Positions 12,025 through 24,353 are shown, numbered from the stretch's first letter. The stretch: 64,000 nucleotides of DNA from Avena insularis (GCA_023614405.1 CM042694.1:111164685-111228684), one strand, 5' to 3'. The notes: generated from the sequence alone by a model not told the origin. A program made the numbers and translations.

Positions 12025-14537
12025 ATGGCCAACGAAGAGGGAAGTGTGGGTGCAGCCACCAAGAACTTGGCCTCCATGGATGACCTCAATCGATTGGAGA
12101 CATCCATGATGACCCAGTTTGAGGAAATGATGACTCTTTTGCAATCCCTTAAGCCTACCCCCATGCTAGAAACCCCTCATGATGCATCTCTTGGGGGCGA
12201 AGCCCCCTCCGCTCCCGTGCAAGTGGTTGCCCCCGGGGTGATTCCTGCGGCAGCCCCAAAACACTTGGGTCTAGGCTTTGTGGCTCAAACCACCAAGCCC
12301 CCAAGCGAGAGCACCGAGGGGCTAGGTGACTCCTCCTCCAAAGAGGGAGATAGGGATAAGGATTACTCGGCGGTACCACCACCGTTCAAGTATACGCCGG
12401 ACCCTCCCATTCCCATGCCACACATCATACCTCAAGGAGCACCTCCCATACTAGATACTTCTAACTTCGCCAATTGGCAATATCTAATGCAATCTCATAT
12501 CTCCAGCTCTTCTATTGAATTGATGAGGATTGTGGAGGAAGGTTTCTCTCCATATGATGCTAAGAAGTTGACTCGGGCCGAGGTCGTGGACAAGCAACTC
12601 AATGCCACCGCCTTGGGTATGATTCAAAAGGCATTGACCCCCAAGGATTTTGCTCACATTCGCCAATTCTCCACCGCCAAAGAAGCTTGGGATCATCTCA
12701 CCGAGTTGTATATTGGAAATGCGAGTATCCAAAGCTCCAAGTTTGATGAAGCCAACAATGAGTCAGATGGCTTTGCAATGCAAGATGATGAGACACCCGA
12801 AGACATGTATCGTCGGCTCAAGGTTCTTTGTTGTACCTTGAGGGACCTTGGAGCTACCTATGTTGACGACAAGTTCATGAAGAGGAATTTTTTCAAGCTC
12901 TTCTTCCCTTTGAGGAACAAAAACTCAACTCTATCAAGGGAAGAAGCAACTACCATACCATGTCCTCTCAAGAGGTGCTGAGTGAAGTTATTGCCATGAC
13001 CATTGCCAAGAAGAATGCGGAGTCAGCTCGTGCTCGTGCTTATGGGTCTCAAAAGTTGAACCTTGCCTTGAAAGCTCAAGTGGTGGAAGTTGATGAAGAT
13101 CACAACTCAAGTGATTGGTCTCAAGAGGACATCAAATATGCTTTCAATGAGCATTTGGCTCTAGCATCAAGGGTGTTTTGGAACAAACCGGGCATGAAGT
13201 CAAGGTCAAGGGACAACCCAAGATTCAACTCAACCATGAAGACTCCAAAGACTAGATCTTGTTACAATTGCAACGACAAGAGTCACTTTGTAGCTCAATG
13301 CCCCTTCGAGAATAGAGAAGACAATGGAGGCCGCCTCATTCGCAAGAACAAGCCAAGACCTCCTCATCCTTTGAACAAGAACTTCCACAACAAGAACTTA
13401 CCTAACAAGGAAAGGGCGATGGTGGTCCATGAAGAGTACTTTTCGGGCGATGATGATGATGTTGAGAATGAAGGTCAAGGTGGAGAAATCGTGGGGGTTG
13501 CCGCTATTGCTACTTCATCTACTCCACGAGTGTCTCTCTTCGACTCTCCAAACGAGAACATCACCAACCGCAACCAAAAGTGTCTCATGGCTAAGGCCAC
13601 CGAGGTAACTCCCGCTTCTAAGTCCTCCCCAAATGAACTTCCCTTGCATGATCTAGATGGTTTAGAGGTTAAGAAAGAGATGGTAAGCGTGTGTGAATCC
13701 ATGGAGCATCTAGATGATGATACTAGAATGTGCTTTGAAACACTTGTAAACCAACTTGACCATGCTAGGGAAATGCTAGATGAGAAAGAGGAAGTTATTG
13801 ACATGTTAGGTAAAAATGAGAGAGAGGCCGCCGATGAGATTGCCTCTCTATCCCAATCTCTTGAAGATGAACATAACATGAGAATAACTCTTGAGGAAAG
13901 TGTGGCTAAACTTGTTGATGACCATAATGCCTTTATATCGCAACTTGTTAAAGAACGAGATCATGCTATTGCTTCATTGAATGTCCTTAAAAATGAAAAG
14001 GTTGAGTTTGGTGTTGGTCATGAATGTCTCAAGGATTTTGAGAAACTCAAGGAGGAACATCATGCCTTGGAGAGTAAATTCTCAAGTATCTTTGAGGCTC
14101 ATAAGCAACTCCAAACACAATTAAATAATGAACATTCAAAGTTTTCCGCTACGCCTACTGTGCATTTGTCTTGTTCGTCTAACCCTTGTTGCAAGCATGA
14201 GAATCTTGTTAAGGAGAACAAGACATTGAAAGATCAACTTGCAAAAGGGCAAGCCACTATCAAGAGGAAGAACAAGAGAAGGAACAAGAAAAGGAAGAAG
14301 AGCAAGAACCTTGCTCTAGTATCCTCTCATGATTCTATCATTGTGCAAAGTGATAACTTTGCCGAGAAGAATAATCCCTCCTACATTCTTTGCAAATCTT
14401 TTGATGGTCATGTTTATGCTAAGTACATTGGAACATCTTACACTCATGATTATCATTGGAACATTTGGGTACCTAAGACCCTTGTGACTAACAAAAGGGG
14501 ACCCATTGCAAAATGGGTACCTAAAACCAAAGCTTGA
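12025..14537 (+). pseudogene. Copia gag (UBN2-type) with zinc knuckle and coiled coil, frameshifted
   Basis: The start ATG at 12025 is the first after the primer site. The first frame (318 residues) contains the capsid region: NFANWQYLMQSHI around residue 150, then TAKEAWDHLTELY and DETPEDMYRRLKVL. A six-T run at 12888-12893 marks a one-base slip. The reading continues in another frame as the 525-residue frame from 12960. That part has a CX2CX4HX4C zinc knuckle (CYNCNDKSHFVAQC, 13260-13301), an acidic linker, a long heptad-rich segment (about 13750-14130, a predicted coiled coil) and a Lys/Arg-rich tract (KRKNKRRNKKRKKSKN). Gag binds RNA and forms cytoplasmic particles. The long coiled coil fits the SIRE lineage. 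It ends at TGA 14535-14537, ahead of the protease frame. Confidence 0.88.
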
Positions 14538-14548
14538 TTTTCTTATAG

Positions 14549-15609
14549 GACTTTGCTTCCGGAGGTGCAAAATGGGTGCTTGATAGTGGAGCTACAAGCC
14601 ATATGATCGGAAGCAAGTCTATCATGTCAGAGATTAGGCCAAATTTTGCCAATACTTTAGTCTCCTATGGTGATAAAACAAGCTCTTAGGTATTGGGTTT
14701 TGGTAAGGTGGTAGTTGCCCCGGATGTATCCTTGGTAAATGTCATGCTTGTCAAAACCCTTGGCTACAATCTCCTTTCCGTTCGTGCTCTTGCTATCATG
14801 GGTCTTTCATCTTTATTTAGTGAGCATTATGTGGTCCTCATGTGGAGCAAGTCTCTCATGGTGGCTTTCGTTGGATACGTAGAGCATGACTTATATGTAG
14901 TGGATTTCTCTAGAAAGCCATCTACACATGCTATATGTCTCTATGCGAAAGCCGACATGGGCTGGTTGTGGCATCGCCGCCTAGCCCACGTTAACATGAA
15001 GGCTTTGCAAAGTCTCTACACGGGGGGCACGTCCTTGGACTAAAAGACATTTCCTTTGCCGAAGATCGTGTGTGCAGGGCATGTATAGAAGGGAAGATGC
15101 ATGAGAAGCCCCACAAGATCCTTAATCAAATCACCACTGAACGGTGCCTGGAGCTTATTCACATGGATCTCTTTGGGCCTCCATCTCATGATAGTCTTAG
15201 TGGGAAGAAGTATTGTTTGGTGATTGTTGACGACTTTTCACGTTACACTTGGGTCTACTTCTTCAAGTTCAAGAGTGAGACTCAACAAACCGTCATCGAC
15301 TTTGCAAATCAAGTGCAACGGCAACTCAATTCCACCATCCTCACCATTAGAAGCGACAATGGCACCGAATTCAAGAACTACACATTGAATGAGTTTCTTA
15401 GTGATGAGGGGATCAAACATCAATACTCTACCCCCTATACCCCTCAACAAAATGGTGTTGCCGAAAGGAAGAACCGTACTTTGATGGATGCGGCCCGGAC
15501 CATGATGGTGGAATTCAAGTCTCCATATAACTTTTGGGCCAAAGCCATTTCAACCGCTTGTCATGCAACCAATCGCCTCTATCTACACAAAAAGAAGAAC
15601 AAGACTCCA
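14549..15609 (+). pseudogene. Copia pol, first part: protease, pre-integrase, integrase core (broken)
   Basis: The protease motif VLDSGATSHM (active D-S-G) is at about 14568-14600. A stop codon at 14687-14689 and a frame slip in the six-G run at 15022-15027 break the frame. The pre-integrase zinc-binding residues are visible as WHRRLAHVN and CRACIEGK. The integrase DDE residues lie in HMDLFGP (about 15165), RSDNGTEF (about 15350) and TPQQNGVAERKN (about 15440-15475). The frame is then interrupted by the solo LTR after AAGACTCCA. The rest resumes at 20002 in frame after the target duplication, with YELFTGHKP, so the insertion removed nothing. Confidence 0.9.
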
Positions 15610-18600
15610 TGTGGCGCCCTGCTAAAACCACTACCAGAAAATCGCGGTGTTTTTGGTGCATTGCATCATCATGACTGCATGCTCATGTCATCATGCCACA
15701 TTGCATTTGAGCATCGTCGTGTCATCATGCATATTCTGCCTAAAGCTATTTTCTAAAAGCCTAGTTTTGTTTTTCTAAATATTCCCCGTATTTATTTCAA
15801 ATTATAAAACTAGGGTTTTCCGGATATCTTGTTTTGCCTAAAAATAATTTACAAAAGGCTTTTAAAACAAATATATAATAAAAATATATTTTTATAAAAA
15901 CCTGGGGAGGCCGCCACCGGCCAGGCCCAAAGGCCTGGCCAGCAGCAGCCTACTACCCAGTTTATTCAAACCCTAGTCTAACCAACCCCACACTCCCTCA
16001 CACTCCCTCAGCCGCCGCCTCTCTCTCTCTCTCTCTCTCACCTGCCCAATCCCCACCCGACGCGCCCTCACGCGCTGGCCAGCCCCACCCCACCTGGTTC
16101 CCCTGCCGACAACCCCCCTCCCCCCGCACACCACACCTCGCCACCTCACCTGCACCAATCGGTGCTCGCCACCTCACCCACATGTCCCCACTCCCACGCG
16201 GCGGACACGCACCCCGCATGCTGCGAGCCTAGCCCCACCCCTGCGCTCGCCTCGTCCTCTCCCCACCTCGCGTGCCCCTCCTCGATTGGATCCCCACCTG
16301 ACCAAGTCCCCAACCGCCTCAGATCCCGCCACCACCTGGGCCCACTGACGCGCCCTCCTCGCTTCCATCTTCCCCGTGACCTCCACCTACCCCGCTCCTC
16401 CTAGATCCCGCACCGCCGCCTCCCCGGCCGCCTCTCCCGCCACGGAGCCGCCCCCCCTCCCCGCATCCGCCGTCCTCTGTCGCCGCTAGGAACCCCATAA
16501 TCGCTGTCGGCCTTGTCCTTGTCCGCTCCACCCCGTCGTCCTCGTCGAGGCCTCCCTCGACCCACCCTGCCCGGCAGCCCTGCTCCGCCCCTCTCTGTCG
16601 ACCTCGCGCGTGAGCATGACCCTGCCACCGAGGCACTCCGTCGCAGTTCTCCCCCGAGTTTGCCGCCCGCGGGACCGTCCGCCTCCGGCCCGCTCATCCT
16701 CACCGGCTGTCCCTACGCCCTCTTTGCACCCCGCCGTCGGAGTTCCGCAACGCTCGCCCCGCGCCGTTCCCAAGCCCCAGCTCTTCCTCGTGTTTGCCAC
16801 GAGCCCCGCAACGCCTTCCGCAGCTGCCTCCGCTCGCTCGGCCGCGTGTCCGCGTCGCTCCCGTCGCGCCGACCTCGGCCTCTGCCTCGCAAGCGCCACC
16901 CTCTGTCCGGCGCCACTTTGACCTGCACGCCACTGTGCAGGGCCTCGCCGGACCTTCTCTGCAGCGGCACCGGAAGTTGCCTCCCCTTTACAAATGACTC
17001 GCGATCTCGCTGGACAGGACATCTACGCTTCGCCCGTGTTCGTCGGGAATAGAAGCAAGGAGGTTGATGTGCTTCTTTTCTTTCTCTGCCTTGTTGCGCT
17101 AGGCTGTTGTGTGGTGGTTCAGCTGCCCGAGTGTGTTGATCTGGTGAAGTGGTGACGATGTGGTACTACATGTGTGGCCTTTGATGATCAATAAACACGA
17201 TCTCCAACACGGTTTGGGATCTCTCAAAGATTGATCACACAGAACTCCAAGTCCTCTGTCTCGGATCTGAAGAACCTCCGATGTGGACACCAAGATCGTC
17301 TACCATCAAGACCGATGCCAAACCAAGCTCTTCCGGAACCCGAACCCCTCAGAGCGACATGATCTTCTTCATCGCCGCCAAGACCCGTTCCCGTAGGCGA
17401 AGTCTGATCCCGGTGATCCAAAGGCCACGCCAAGACCCAGATCCGAAGACCGCCAAGATCGCCACCGGAACGCCAAGTTCTTCATCCCGGACGCCATGAC
17501 CGTCTACACGGACCCGAAGACCACGGATGCAACAAGATCTACCCCATTGTCCGAGAACGTTCCCGCTAAGATCGTTCCCTGAGACCGAACCCCGGGACCC
17601 CCGAACCCAAGATCTTCCGAACCCAGATGTGTGACCCTAAGCCTCTATTTTTATAATATGACATATACATGTCGCATCATTAAATCATCATGCTTGCATA
17701 CATGTCATCTGGTGGGTTGGGTTAAATAGTCGATTCACCTAAACTAAATATGGAGTCTATATGCGGGCTATTCTAGTCTTATATCGGATCCATTTAAATT
17801 TGCATAGCGAACCGCTGCCATGTTTCGCCCTGTTAATTCAACATTTAAATTGCGGGGTATCCAAATAACTTGAACCGTCTAATTAATTATCGGGACCTCG
17901 GTTCCGCTTAATATTGCCTAATTGCACCGCATCTTTGCCATGCCATGCATCATATCATAATCATGCCGGATCTTCTGCCGTAGTATTAAATATTGCATCC
18001 GGTGTTTCTTCTAGTGTTTGCTTCTTCGCGGATTAGGCCGATGAGTTGCTGCGAGTATCGACAAGTTATCCGGTTATGGCCCGTCGGCAGTGTTTTCCTA
18101 GGCGAGCATTCTCCCCCTTTTTACCTATTTTGCATTTATAGTCTTTACTTCCTCCTGTTGATCTATTGCTATCCGTGTTGCGATGCTTTGGTTTCCGTGC
18201 ACCAGATATATTCCGTGCATCCTTTATATTGCCTTGGACACATCATATTACCTGTTGCTTGATAGATAGTCGGCCTTACGAGTCGTAGTTGCTTGCTCAG
18301 GTGCTGCTTCGTGTCGTTGTCGTTCCACTGTTGATGGAAGGTTTGCACATGCTTAATGGTGGAGATGCTTAATGGTGGAGATGATCATGATTTTAAACAC
18401 AACTATTAAATTGCTGGGATAACTAATGAAAGAGGCACCGGTGGACAATATATGCTATTTGGTTTTTCATGTCCACTTGTGTCCCGTAGGCCCCGAGTAC
18501 TTGATACCTGTTCCTTGACTATTCGCATTATCCACATACGGGAGAGTCTATGAATCCCCCTTAGCCAGAGCTTGATTCATTTCTTATTTCTTGGGGCCAC

Positions 18601-19996
18601 AAACTAGTTTGGGGCTTTATTACTATCCTGTATTTATGCCATGCTTTAGTGCTTTATTTAAGATTGTGCGTGGAGCACCTGTACTGTTTTGGATCGCGGC
18701 ATGATTTCGCGGTATTGACAAGCCCAGTCACACTTTCGGGTTCCTAGTCGTTTATAGCCGTTCTCGCAAACCCTGGGTCCGTTCTGGAGCCGGCCAACTT
18801 CGTTGCGGGTAGCTTAGTGGGGTGGCCCCCTGAAATATTTTATGAATCCTGTGATTGCTTTGTCGTGAAAGCCTCGTTGGGTTTTGATTTGGTTTTTCCG
18901 AGGTTGATCGTGTGTGTGTTGCTATTTGTGCACCCCTGCAGGGTAAATCTTTCTAAAAGATGTGTCCGTGGTTATGGACGACTTGGAGCACAGTATCTCG
19001 ATCATAGACAAGCATAACTAAAGTAGTGCTATAAATTTGACTTAATATGTGACTAGTAATCAGCTTCACTACAACAGAATGGATAATAAAAGTGCCAACA
19101 ACTGGTGGAATGGGGTGTATCGTGTCATGTTATACCTGCCTAGTAAGTATCGCAACTCCAATAGAATGAAATAAAAGTGCCAACAACTGCTAGGTTTTGG
19201 GATTCCTCAGGACAGTTATATCTGACTAGTAAATGTTCCAACTACACCGGAATGTTAATTAAAACCGCCCACTACTTATGCTTCAGGATGACTCATGCTA
19301 TCTATATCTGATTAGTAAATGTTGCAACTATAACGGAATGAGTAAAATTGCCAACTGCATGAGTTCCTTGGTCCGACTTCCTCGTTTGGTCTCGAGGGGG
19401 AAATACCAGGATGGGTTTGTTTGGTGATAGCTTCAGGTTGGATCCGAATAGGTCTTTCTTATCCCTCTCTGATAACTGCCAGTTGTATCGAGTCTCTATA
19501 GGTTGTTTAGTGTCACATTTGCCGCTTGACCCACCATACCTATGTAGGAGAGCCGTCAATTCTAGCCTCGCTGTCTTGGCCTCGATCTTGACGCCTCTTT
19601 TTCCTTTGCCCTCTGTCGGCACCCCTTTTGTTTTAGCAGGTTGAGATCGACGCCGTTAGCAGGGTTACCCTTCTGGCTTGGCCTGGGCAGGGTTATGGAC
19701 GCCATTGGTTATTCTTCAGGGCTCTTATCCCCATTTGCATCTTGTCCGTAGTCGAACGTTGTATTGTTTTCAAGGTGATTTGGATCTTTGTATTGTATAT
19801 CTGTATTCTTGACTCGCTGAGTCGCTGTTGTATATATATATATCTGTTCTGTGGGTCCCATCGAGGACTGTTGTGTAATGGTATTACTTCGTTTTCCACC
19901 CGCACGAAAGTGCCTGGTGGGCGTCCTTGAATTGTTTCTATGCGGGTTTGGCGGAAAGGGCTAAAACTTGCATAGGGATGATTCGAGGGTGTTACA
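15610..19996 (+). mobile_element. Solo Gypsy LTR (4387 bp) with CTCCA target duplication
   Basis: The ends are TGTGGCGCCC and GGGTGTTACA. CTCCA lies immediately before (15605-15609) and after (19997-20001), a perfect 5-bp duplication inside the integrase frame. It is homologous over its length to the LTRs at 24354-28356 and 29146-33271 but clearly more diverged, so it is an older arrival of the same family. There is no internal region, so it is a solo LTR left by recombination between two LTRs. It contains a CT microsatellite (about 16018-16038) and GC-rich chance frames at 16160-17050. Confidence 0.9.
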
Positions 19997-20001
19997 CTCC
20001 A

Positions 20002-20475
20002 TATGAACTTTTCACCGGTCACAAGCCAAATGTCAAGTACTTCCGGGTGTTTGCGTGTAGATGCTTCCTTCTCAAGAAAGGTGTCCGCTTATCAAAGTTT
20101 GAATCTAGGGCTCAAGAAGGGATCTTTGTTGGGTACTCAAATCAATCCCATGCCTATCGAGTCTACAACAAAGCAACGGGAAGGGTTGAAGAATCTATCA
20201 ATGTCGAGTTTGATGAACATCATGAGTCTCTTGTGCGGCAAGATGGTATTCGTGATCCAAGTGATGAAATTCCTCCCCAAGCCATAAGAAGAATGGGTGT
20301 GGGTTTCTTCCACCCCATTGAGGATCCCCTTGTGGCCGAAGGAGAAGGACCAAGCTCCACTCAAGCGGAGTCTTCACTCTCACAAGACCATCTTGCACCT
20401 CAAGGTCAACTTAGTGCTTCTCAAGTTTCGACAAGCTCCTCTCAAGATCTTCATGTTCATGACTGTCCAAGATAT
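20002..20475 (+). pseudogene. Copia pol, second part: integrase C-terminal region
   Basis: The frame picks up with YELFTGHKPNVKYFRVFACRCF, a hallmark of the Copia integrase C-terminal domain, then EGIFVGYSNQSHAYRVYN, and runs into the low-complexity Ser/Gln linker that precedes the reverse transcriptase. At about 20450-20475 it jumps directly to sequence from the end of the reverse transcriptase (DMLKKFNLDQVNGVKTPMP). Roughly the whole polymerase core, including the YVDD motif, has been deleted. Confidence 0.85.
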
Positions 20476-21252
20476 GCTCAAGAAGTTCAACCTTGATCAA
20501 GTAAATGGAGTCAAAACTCCCATGCCCACAAAGGTTAATCTTGACCTTGATCCCAAGGGTAAGGATGTGGATCAAAAGCTTTATCGCTTGATGATTGGTT
20601 CTCTACTCTATCTTTGTGCATCTCGACCGGATATTATGTTGAGTGTGGGTATGTGTGCAAGATTTCAAGCCGCGCCAAAGGCAAGTCACATGGTGGCGGT
20701 CAAGAGAATCTTTCGATATTTGGTCCATACCCCTAACTTTTGGCTGTGGTACCCAAAGGGGGCCAGCTTTGATCTCATTGGTTACATGGATTCAGATTGG
20801 GTAGGAGACAAAGTGGGGAGGAAGTCTACTTCCGGTGCTTGTCAATTTCTTGGGAGGTCTTTAGTGTGTTGGTCCTCGAAGAAGAAGCTAAAACGTGTCT
20901 TTGTCCCTTCTTTGAAGCTGAGTACATCTCCGCCGCGAGTTGTTGTGCTCAATTACTATGGATGAAGCAAACCTTGAAGGATCTTGGACTCTCTTTCGAC
21001 AAGGTGCCACTTTTGTGTGACAATGAGAGTGCTATTGCTATTGCTCACAACCCAGTTCAACACAACAAGACCAAGCACATTGAGATTCGTCATCATTTCA
21101 TTCGGGATCATGTTGCTAGAGGAGACATTTCTTTGGAGTATGTTCCTACCAAGGCCAATCTTGCGGATCTTTTCACAAAGCCACTTGATGAAGCAAGGTT
21201 CCGGGAGTTGAGGCATGAACTAAATATCATTGATTCAAGCAACGTGGCTTAA
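20476..21252 (+). pseudogene. Copia pol, third part: RT tail and RNase H remnant
   Basis: The RT connection YRLMIGSLLYLCASRPDI and the RNase H motifs GYMDSDWVGD, KSTSGACQFLG, EAEYISAASC, LLCDNESAIAIAHNPV and TKHIEIRHHFIRD are all visible and are known from Copia elements. A slip at about 20880-20910 moves the reading from one frame to another. The terminal motif VPTKANLADLFTKPL and the stop at 21250-21252 are in place. Without the polymerase core this is non-functional. Confidence 0.88.
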
Positions 21253-22392
21253 GTATCTTGCGCACATACCCAGGTCTCAAAGAATATCTTGTTTGGGTGT
21301 ACGCATGGTTTTAGGGGGAGTGTGGTTCCTCAAATGAACCAACACTCCTCCTATTATGCACACATTAATGTATTCATTCTCTATGGTCTCTCAAGGAGAC
21401 AAAATGAGCTTAAATGATGAGTTTTGGTAATGAACCCAAGATACATCTTCGCGGTTTCAAGCCAAGTATACTCATATATGGTGGCCTAGGCCACCGACTT
21501 TATGCTATTTGGCTCGCAGTCTTTGTTTTGAGTTTTATTCTTTCGGGTGGATCTGGTTTATTTTTTTTCCAGTTTGTGTTTTTCAGTTTTTGCACAAGGT
21601 CGTTTTCCCTTACCAATCATAATCTGGAGCACGCTTTCTGGGATTCGTCGGTAGTTCCGGTCGGAACCGGTACTACCGGTCAGGGCCAAAATTTCTCTCA
21701 GAAACTCTGCCTTGATCGGAAGTATCGCTTCTCCCTGAACTTCCGGTGTTGTCGGTAGTTCCGGCCCCTGGCCGGTACTACCGGTCGAGGGGGTCCCGTT
21801 AAGTGACGGGCCAAGGGGGCACGGGGTCATCTTCCCCATTTGCCTCCCCTTGACCCCATATTACCACCCCTCTTTCTCAAGGAGCTCTCCATGGTGACGC
21901 CGCCGGCCACACTGATTCCAGCCATCCCTCCTCAGATCGGCTCCGTGGGATTCTTCCCTTCCTTGATTCCCCGCCATGGACCCTGGTATTTGCTCCTCTC
22001 ATTCTCCATTCATGGAGATCTAGATAGTTTTGTGCTTGAGTTGGACATGCCATGTCTAGGGCCCTTCTTTGGCTAGAACTACTATGGGGATTCTTGGTAG
22101 GGCTAGGATTCTACTGTAGACTGTTTTGCCTAAGTACATAGTCTAGATTTCATCAATTTGTGCATCAAGTTTCATCGGATCTGTGACTTGAGGATCCAGT
22201 TTTGAATTGCCCTGCTCGTGCCCTGACCGGTACTACCGATGCGGATCCGCCGGTACTACCGGCGTGGTCATATCACCGGTACTACCGCTAGGGCATGACC
22301 GGTACTTCCGGTGCGCCCCATGCGACCGGTAGTTCTGGCCGCCTGGCGGAACTTCCGATGCACCAATTGTTTCTGATATTTGTCTCTGTACT
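21253..22392 (+). other. Spacer between pol and third ORF, with internal GGGGGAG tract and palindrome cluster
   Basis: TTTTAGGGGGAGTGTGG at about 21310-21326 resembles an internal polypurine tract. 21649-22345 holds at least seven CCGGTACTACCGG or CGGTAGTTCCGG units like those in the 5' LTR. No coding sequence is recognised. A pyrimidine-rich stretch with TTTCTCTCAG (ending about 22480, just inside the following frame) could be a 3' splice site used to express the third ORF. Confidence 0.6.
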
Positions 22393-24033
22393 ATGTCAAT
22401 TCAGTCTAGTTGCTTTTCATTTTTCTTCGACCTTGTGCACTTATCCTCGACTTCCTCCTTTCTATTTGCCTTTCTCTCAGGGCAAGGGGGTTCCCGTGGC
22501 AGATCCAAGCGGTCTCGTGCTCCCTCTCGTGGACCGTCAGAGATTGATGAGGATGATCTTGAGGTTATGCGCCTCCCGGCCGCTTTCGTTAGAGGCTGCA
22601 ATTGGCGTCGTGTTGCTGCTGCGGAAGGCAATAGGCCTGTTCTGGCAAGTCAAAAGAAGACCACCTCTGGACCGGATTCGAGCAAGAAGAAGATTTCCTC
22701 TTGGCCGCAGCTTGCTTATGAGGAGTTTCACAAGATTGATCCCTACGCTGTTCCTCGTGACCGCCTGGCTCAGGATCCTTTCTTCCACACCATGCGTCAA
22801 GCTGAGATCTATTCTGAAGTTTATGCTACTAAGAAGAAAAATGTGTGTGCTCCTCAGAAGCACATCAACATTGCAAAGATGGAGAGCAACCCAGAATACT
22901 TTGGTGAAGCTCTTGATATGTGCAGGAGGTTTGGGCTCATCAAGCTGATGCAACACCGTGAGAACTTTGATGAGAGGGTCATTGCCCAGTTCTACTCAAC
23001 TCTCTACTTTGATACTGACCCTGATGATCGAACCATGAAGTGGATGACTCAAAACAAGTATATGTCTGCTAAATGGTCTGAGTTTGCCACCCTTCTTGGC
23101 TACCCTATTCAGGAAGGCGGCTGTCGTGCCAATGGGTGGTGGGTGCATAGGGGGAAGGCCTCCGAGCCGGAAGTTCTTGAGCCTCTTTACATTGAGGGCC
23201 GAGGCGTTGCTAGAAACATTGCCCATCTCCTTCCCACCTATGACATCATGCGCAAGGTCTATCAGAACACGATTGCTCCCAAGGCAGGTAACTTTGATCA
23301 GCTTCATGCCTTCCAGATTGATCTCATGTATCAGACTTACCGCCACAGAAACTCTCATGAGCCCCTTGATGTTATGGATTATATATTTGAAGAAATCTGG
23401 TCCGCTATGATTGAGAAGAGGTCTTGTCCATATGCTCCATACATCCAGACTCTTATCAATGCCAAGTGGAGGGAGGCAACTAGCTCTATCTACCCTCAGG
23501 ATGTTCTCACTATTCATGAGGAGAAGACTCTCCGTGTGATGAAGCACAAGCTACCTCGCTCTCAGGCTGAAGATGAAGCTGCTGCTGGAAGGACTGCTTC
23601 GGATGCTAGTGATGGGGACCGTGCTGAGGCTTCTCCTCCACCCCGACTTGTGAGGCAGACCTCTTGGGCTAAAAAGCTGCTGAAGAAGGTGAAGAGGACT
23701 TTCTGCTTCATTTAGGACCGTGAGTATCAGTCCTATGTTGCTCAGAGGCACAGTGTTCGCTAGGAGAAGGCCATCATGAGGAAGCTTGATATTGATGTGT
23801 CACCTGAGTCTAGCTCTGTCACCGCGCCCAAGGATGAGTGGATCAACACACATTGCAAGTGGACTGATAGTGATGACGATCCAGAGATCTCGATGAGTTC
23901 CGCCTTGCTTGGAACAATGCCTCTTGGGACCCCGAGCCGCCTCCTCCGTTCATTGGTGGGTGGGGCGCGTAGTTTGGCTACTTTATCCTTTTTTGGCGTC
24001 TTGATGCCAAAGGGGGAGAAAGTGCTCCGTTAG
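22393..24033 (+). pseudogene. Third ORF of the Copia element (plant transposon protein / env-like position)
   Basis: A 440-residue frame ends at 23715. The same frame continues after that stop and a second one (TAG 23761-23763) to 24033, so the ancestral product was about 545 residues. Recognisable features are a basic N-terminus (GRSKRSRAPSRG), FYSTLYFDTDPDDRTMKWMTQ, a W-S-E-F-A-T-L-L-G segment and an acidic/basic C-terminus. This matches what I know as the 'putative plant transposon protein' domain found in an extra ORF of several plant LTR elements. Its position after RNase H is that of the env-like ORF of SIRE elements, but no signal peptide or convincing transmembrane segment is visible beyond the hydrophobic stretch upstream of residue 30, which may be untranslated if the acceptor at about 22480 is used. 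Its function is unknown. Confidence 0.72.
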
Positions 24034-24353
24034 GATCACGGGATTTGCATGGGTTGTGCCACGAGCTCGCTTTTTCTTTGATCCTTTTATGCTCGTGCAC
24101 ACTTTATTTCGTTGTGTAATGTTTGTGGACCTCCGTTATTGTCTGTGGACCTCTTGTATGGTTGCTACCTTGTTGGTGAATCTATGTGGTAAGGTATCTC
24201 TATGGTATTCTTATGAGGGCGTGTGGTGGACTATTCTTTATTGTCCAATCTTTGTCTCGCCACAATTGTGTTGGTGCAAGGTATGAGCTCCACTCTTTTC
24301 TCGTTTACTTCCTTACACCCTTGTTGCTCTATCTCGGTTGGGAGAGCTCTCTC
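24034..24353 (+). other. Copia 3' internal sequence after the third ORF
   Basis: The tract GATGCCAAAGGGGGAGAAAG (about 24003-24022) overlaps the end of the third ORF and resembles the SIRE polypurine tract. The next 330 bp show no feature and are cut at 24354 by the LTR TGTGGCATCCCG. The Copia 3' LTR (expected start TGAAAGG) was not found. Confidence 0.55.

Larger units (their letters stand above)
10418..24353 (+). mobile_element. SIRE/Maximus-type Copia retrotransposon, nested and defective
   Basis: The order is 5' LTR, tRNA-Met primer site, gag, protease, integrase, RNase H remnant, long spacer, and a third ORF upstream of a GATGCCAAAGGGGGAG tract. A coiled-coil gag, a third ORF after RNase H and a GGGGGAG tract are features of the SIRE (Maximus) lineage. 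The element is broken by frameshifts, stops, loss of most of the reverse transcriptase, a solo LTR insertion (15610-19996) and a second element inserted at 24354. The 3' LTR is not in the window and was probably lost with the deletion ending at 33271. Confidence 0.85.

Noticed and set aside
16160..17052. Several overlapping Pro/Arg-rich frames on both strands
   Set aside because: They lie inside the solo LTR, overlap each other on both strands and reflect base composition only.
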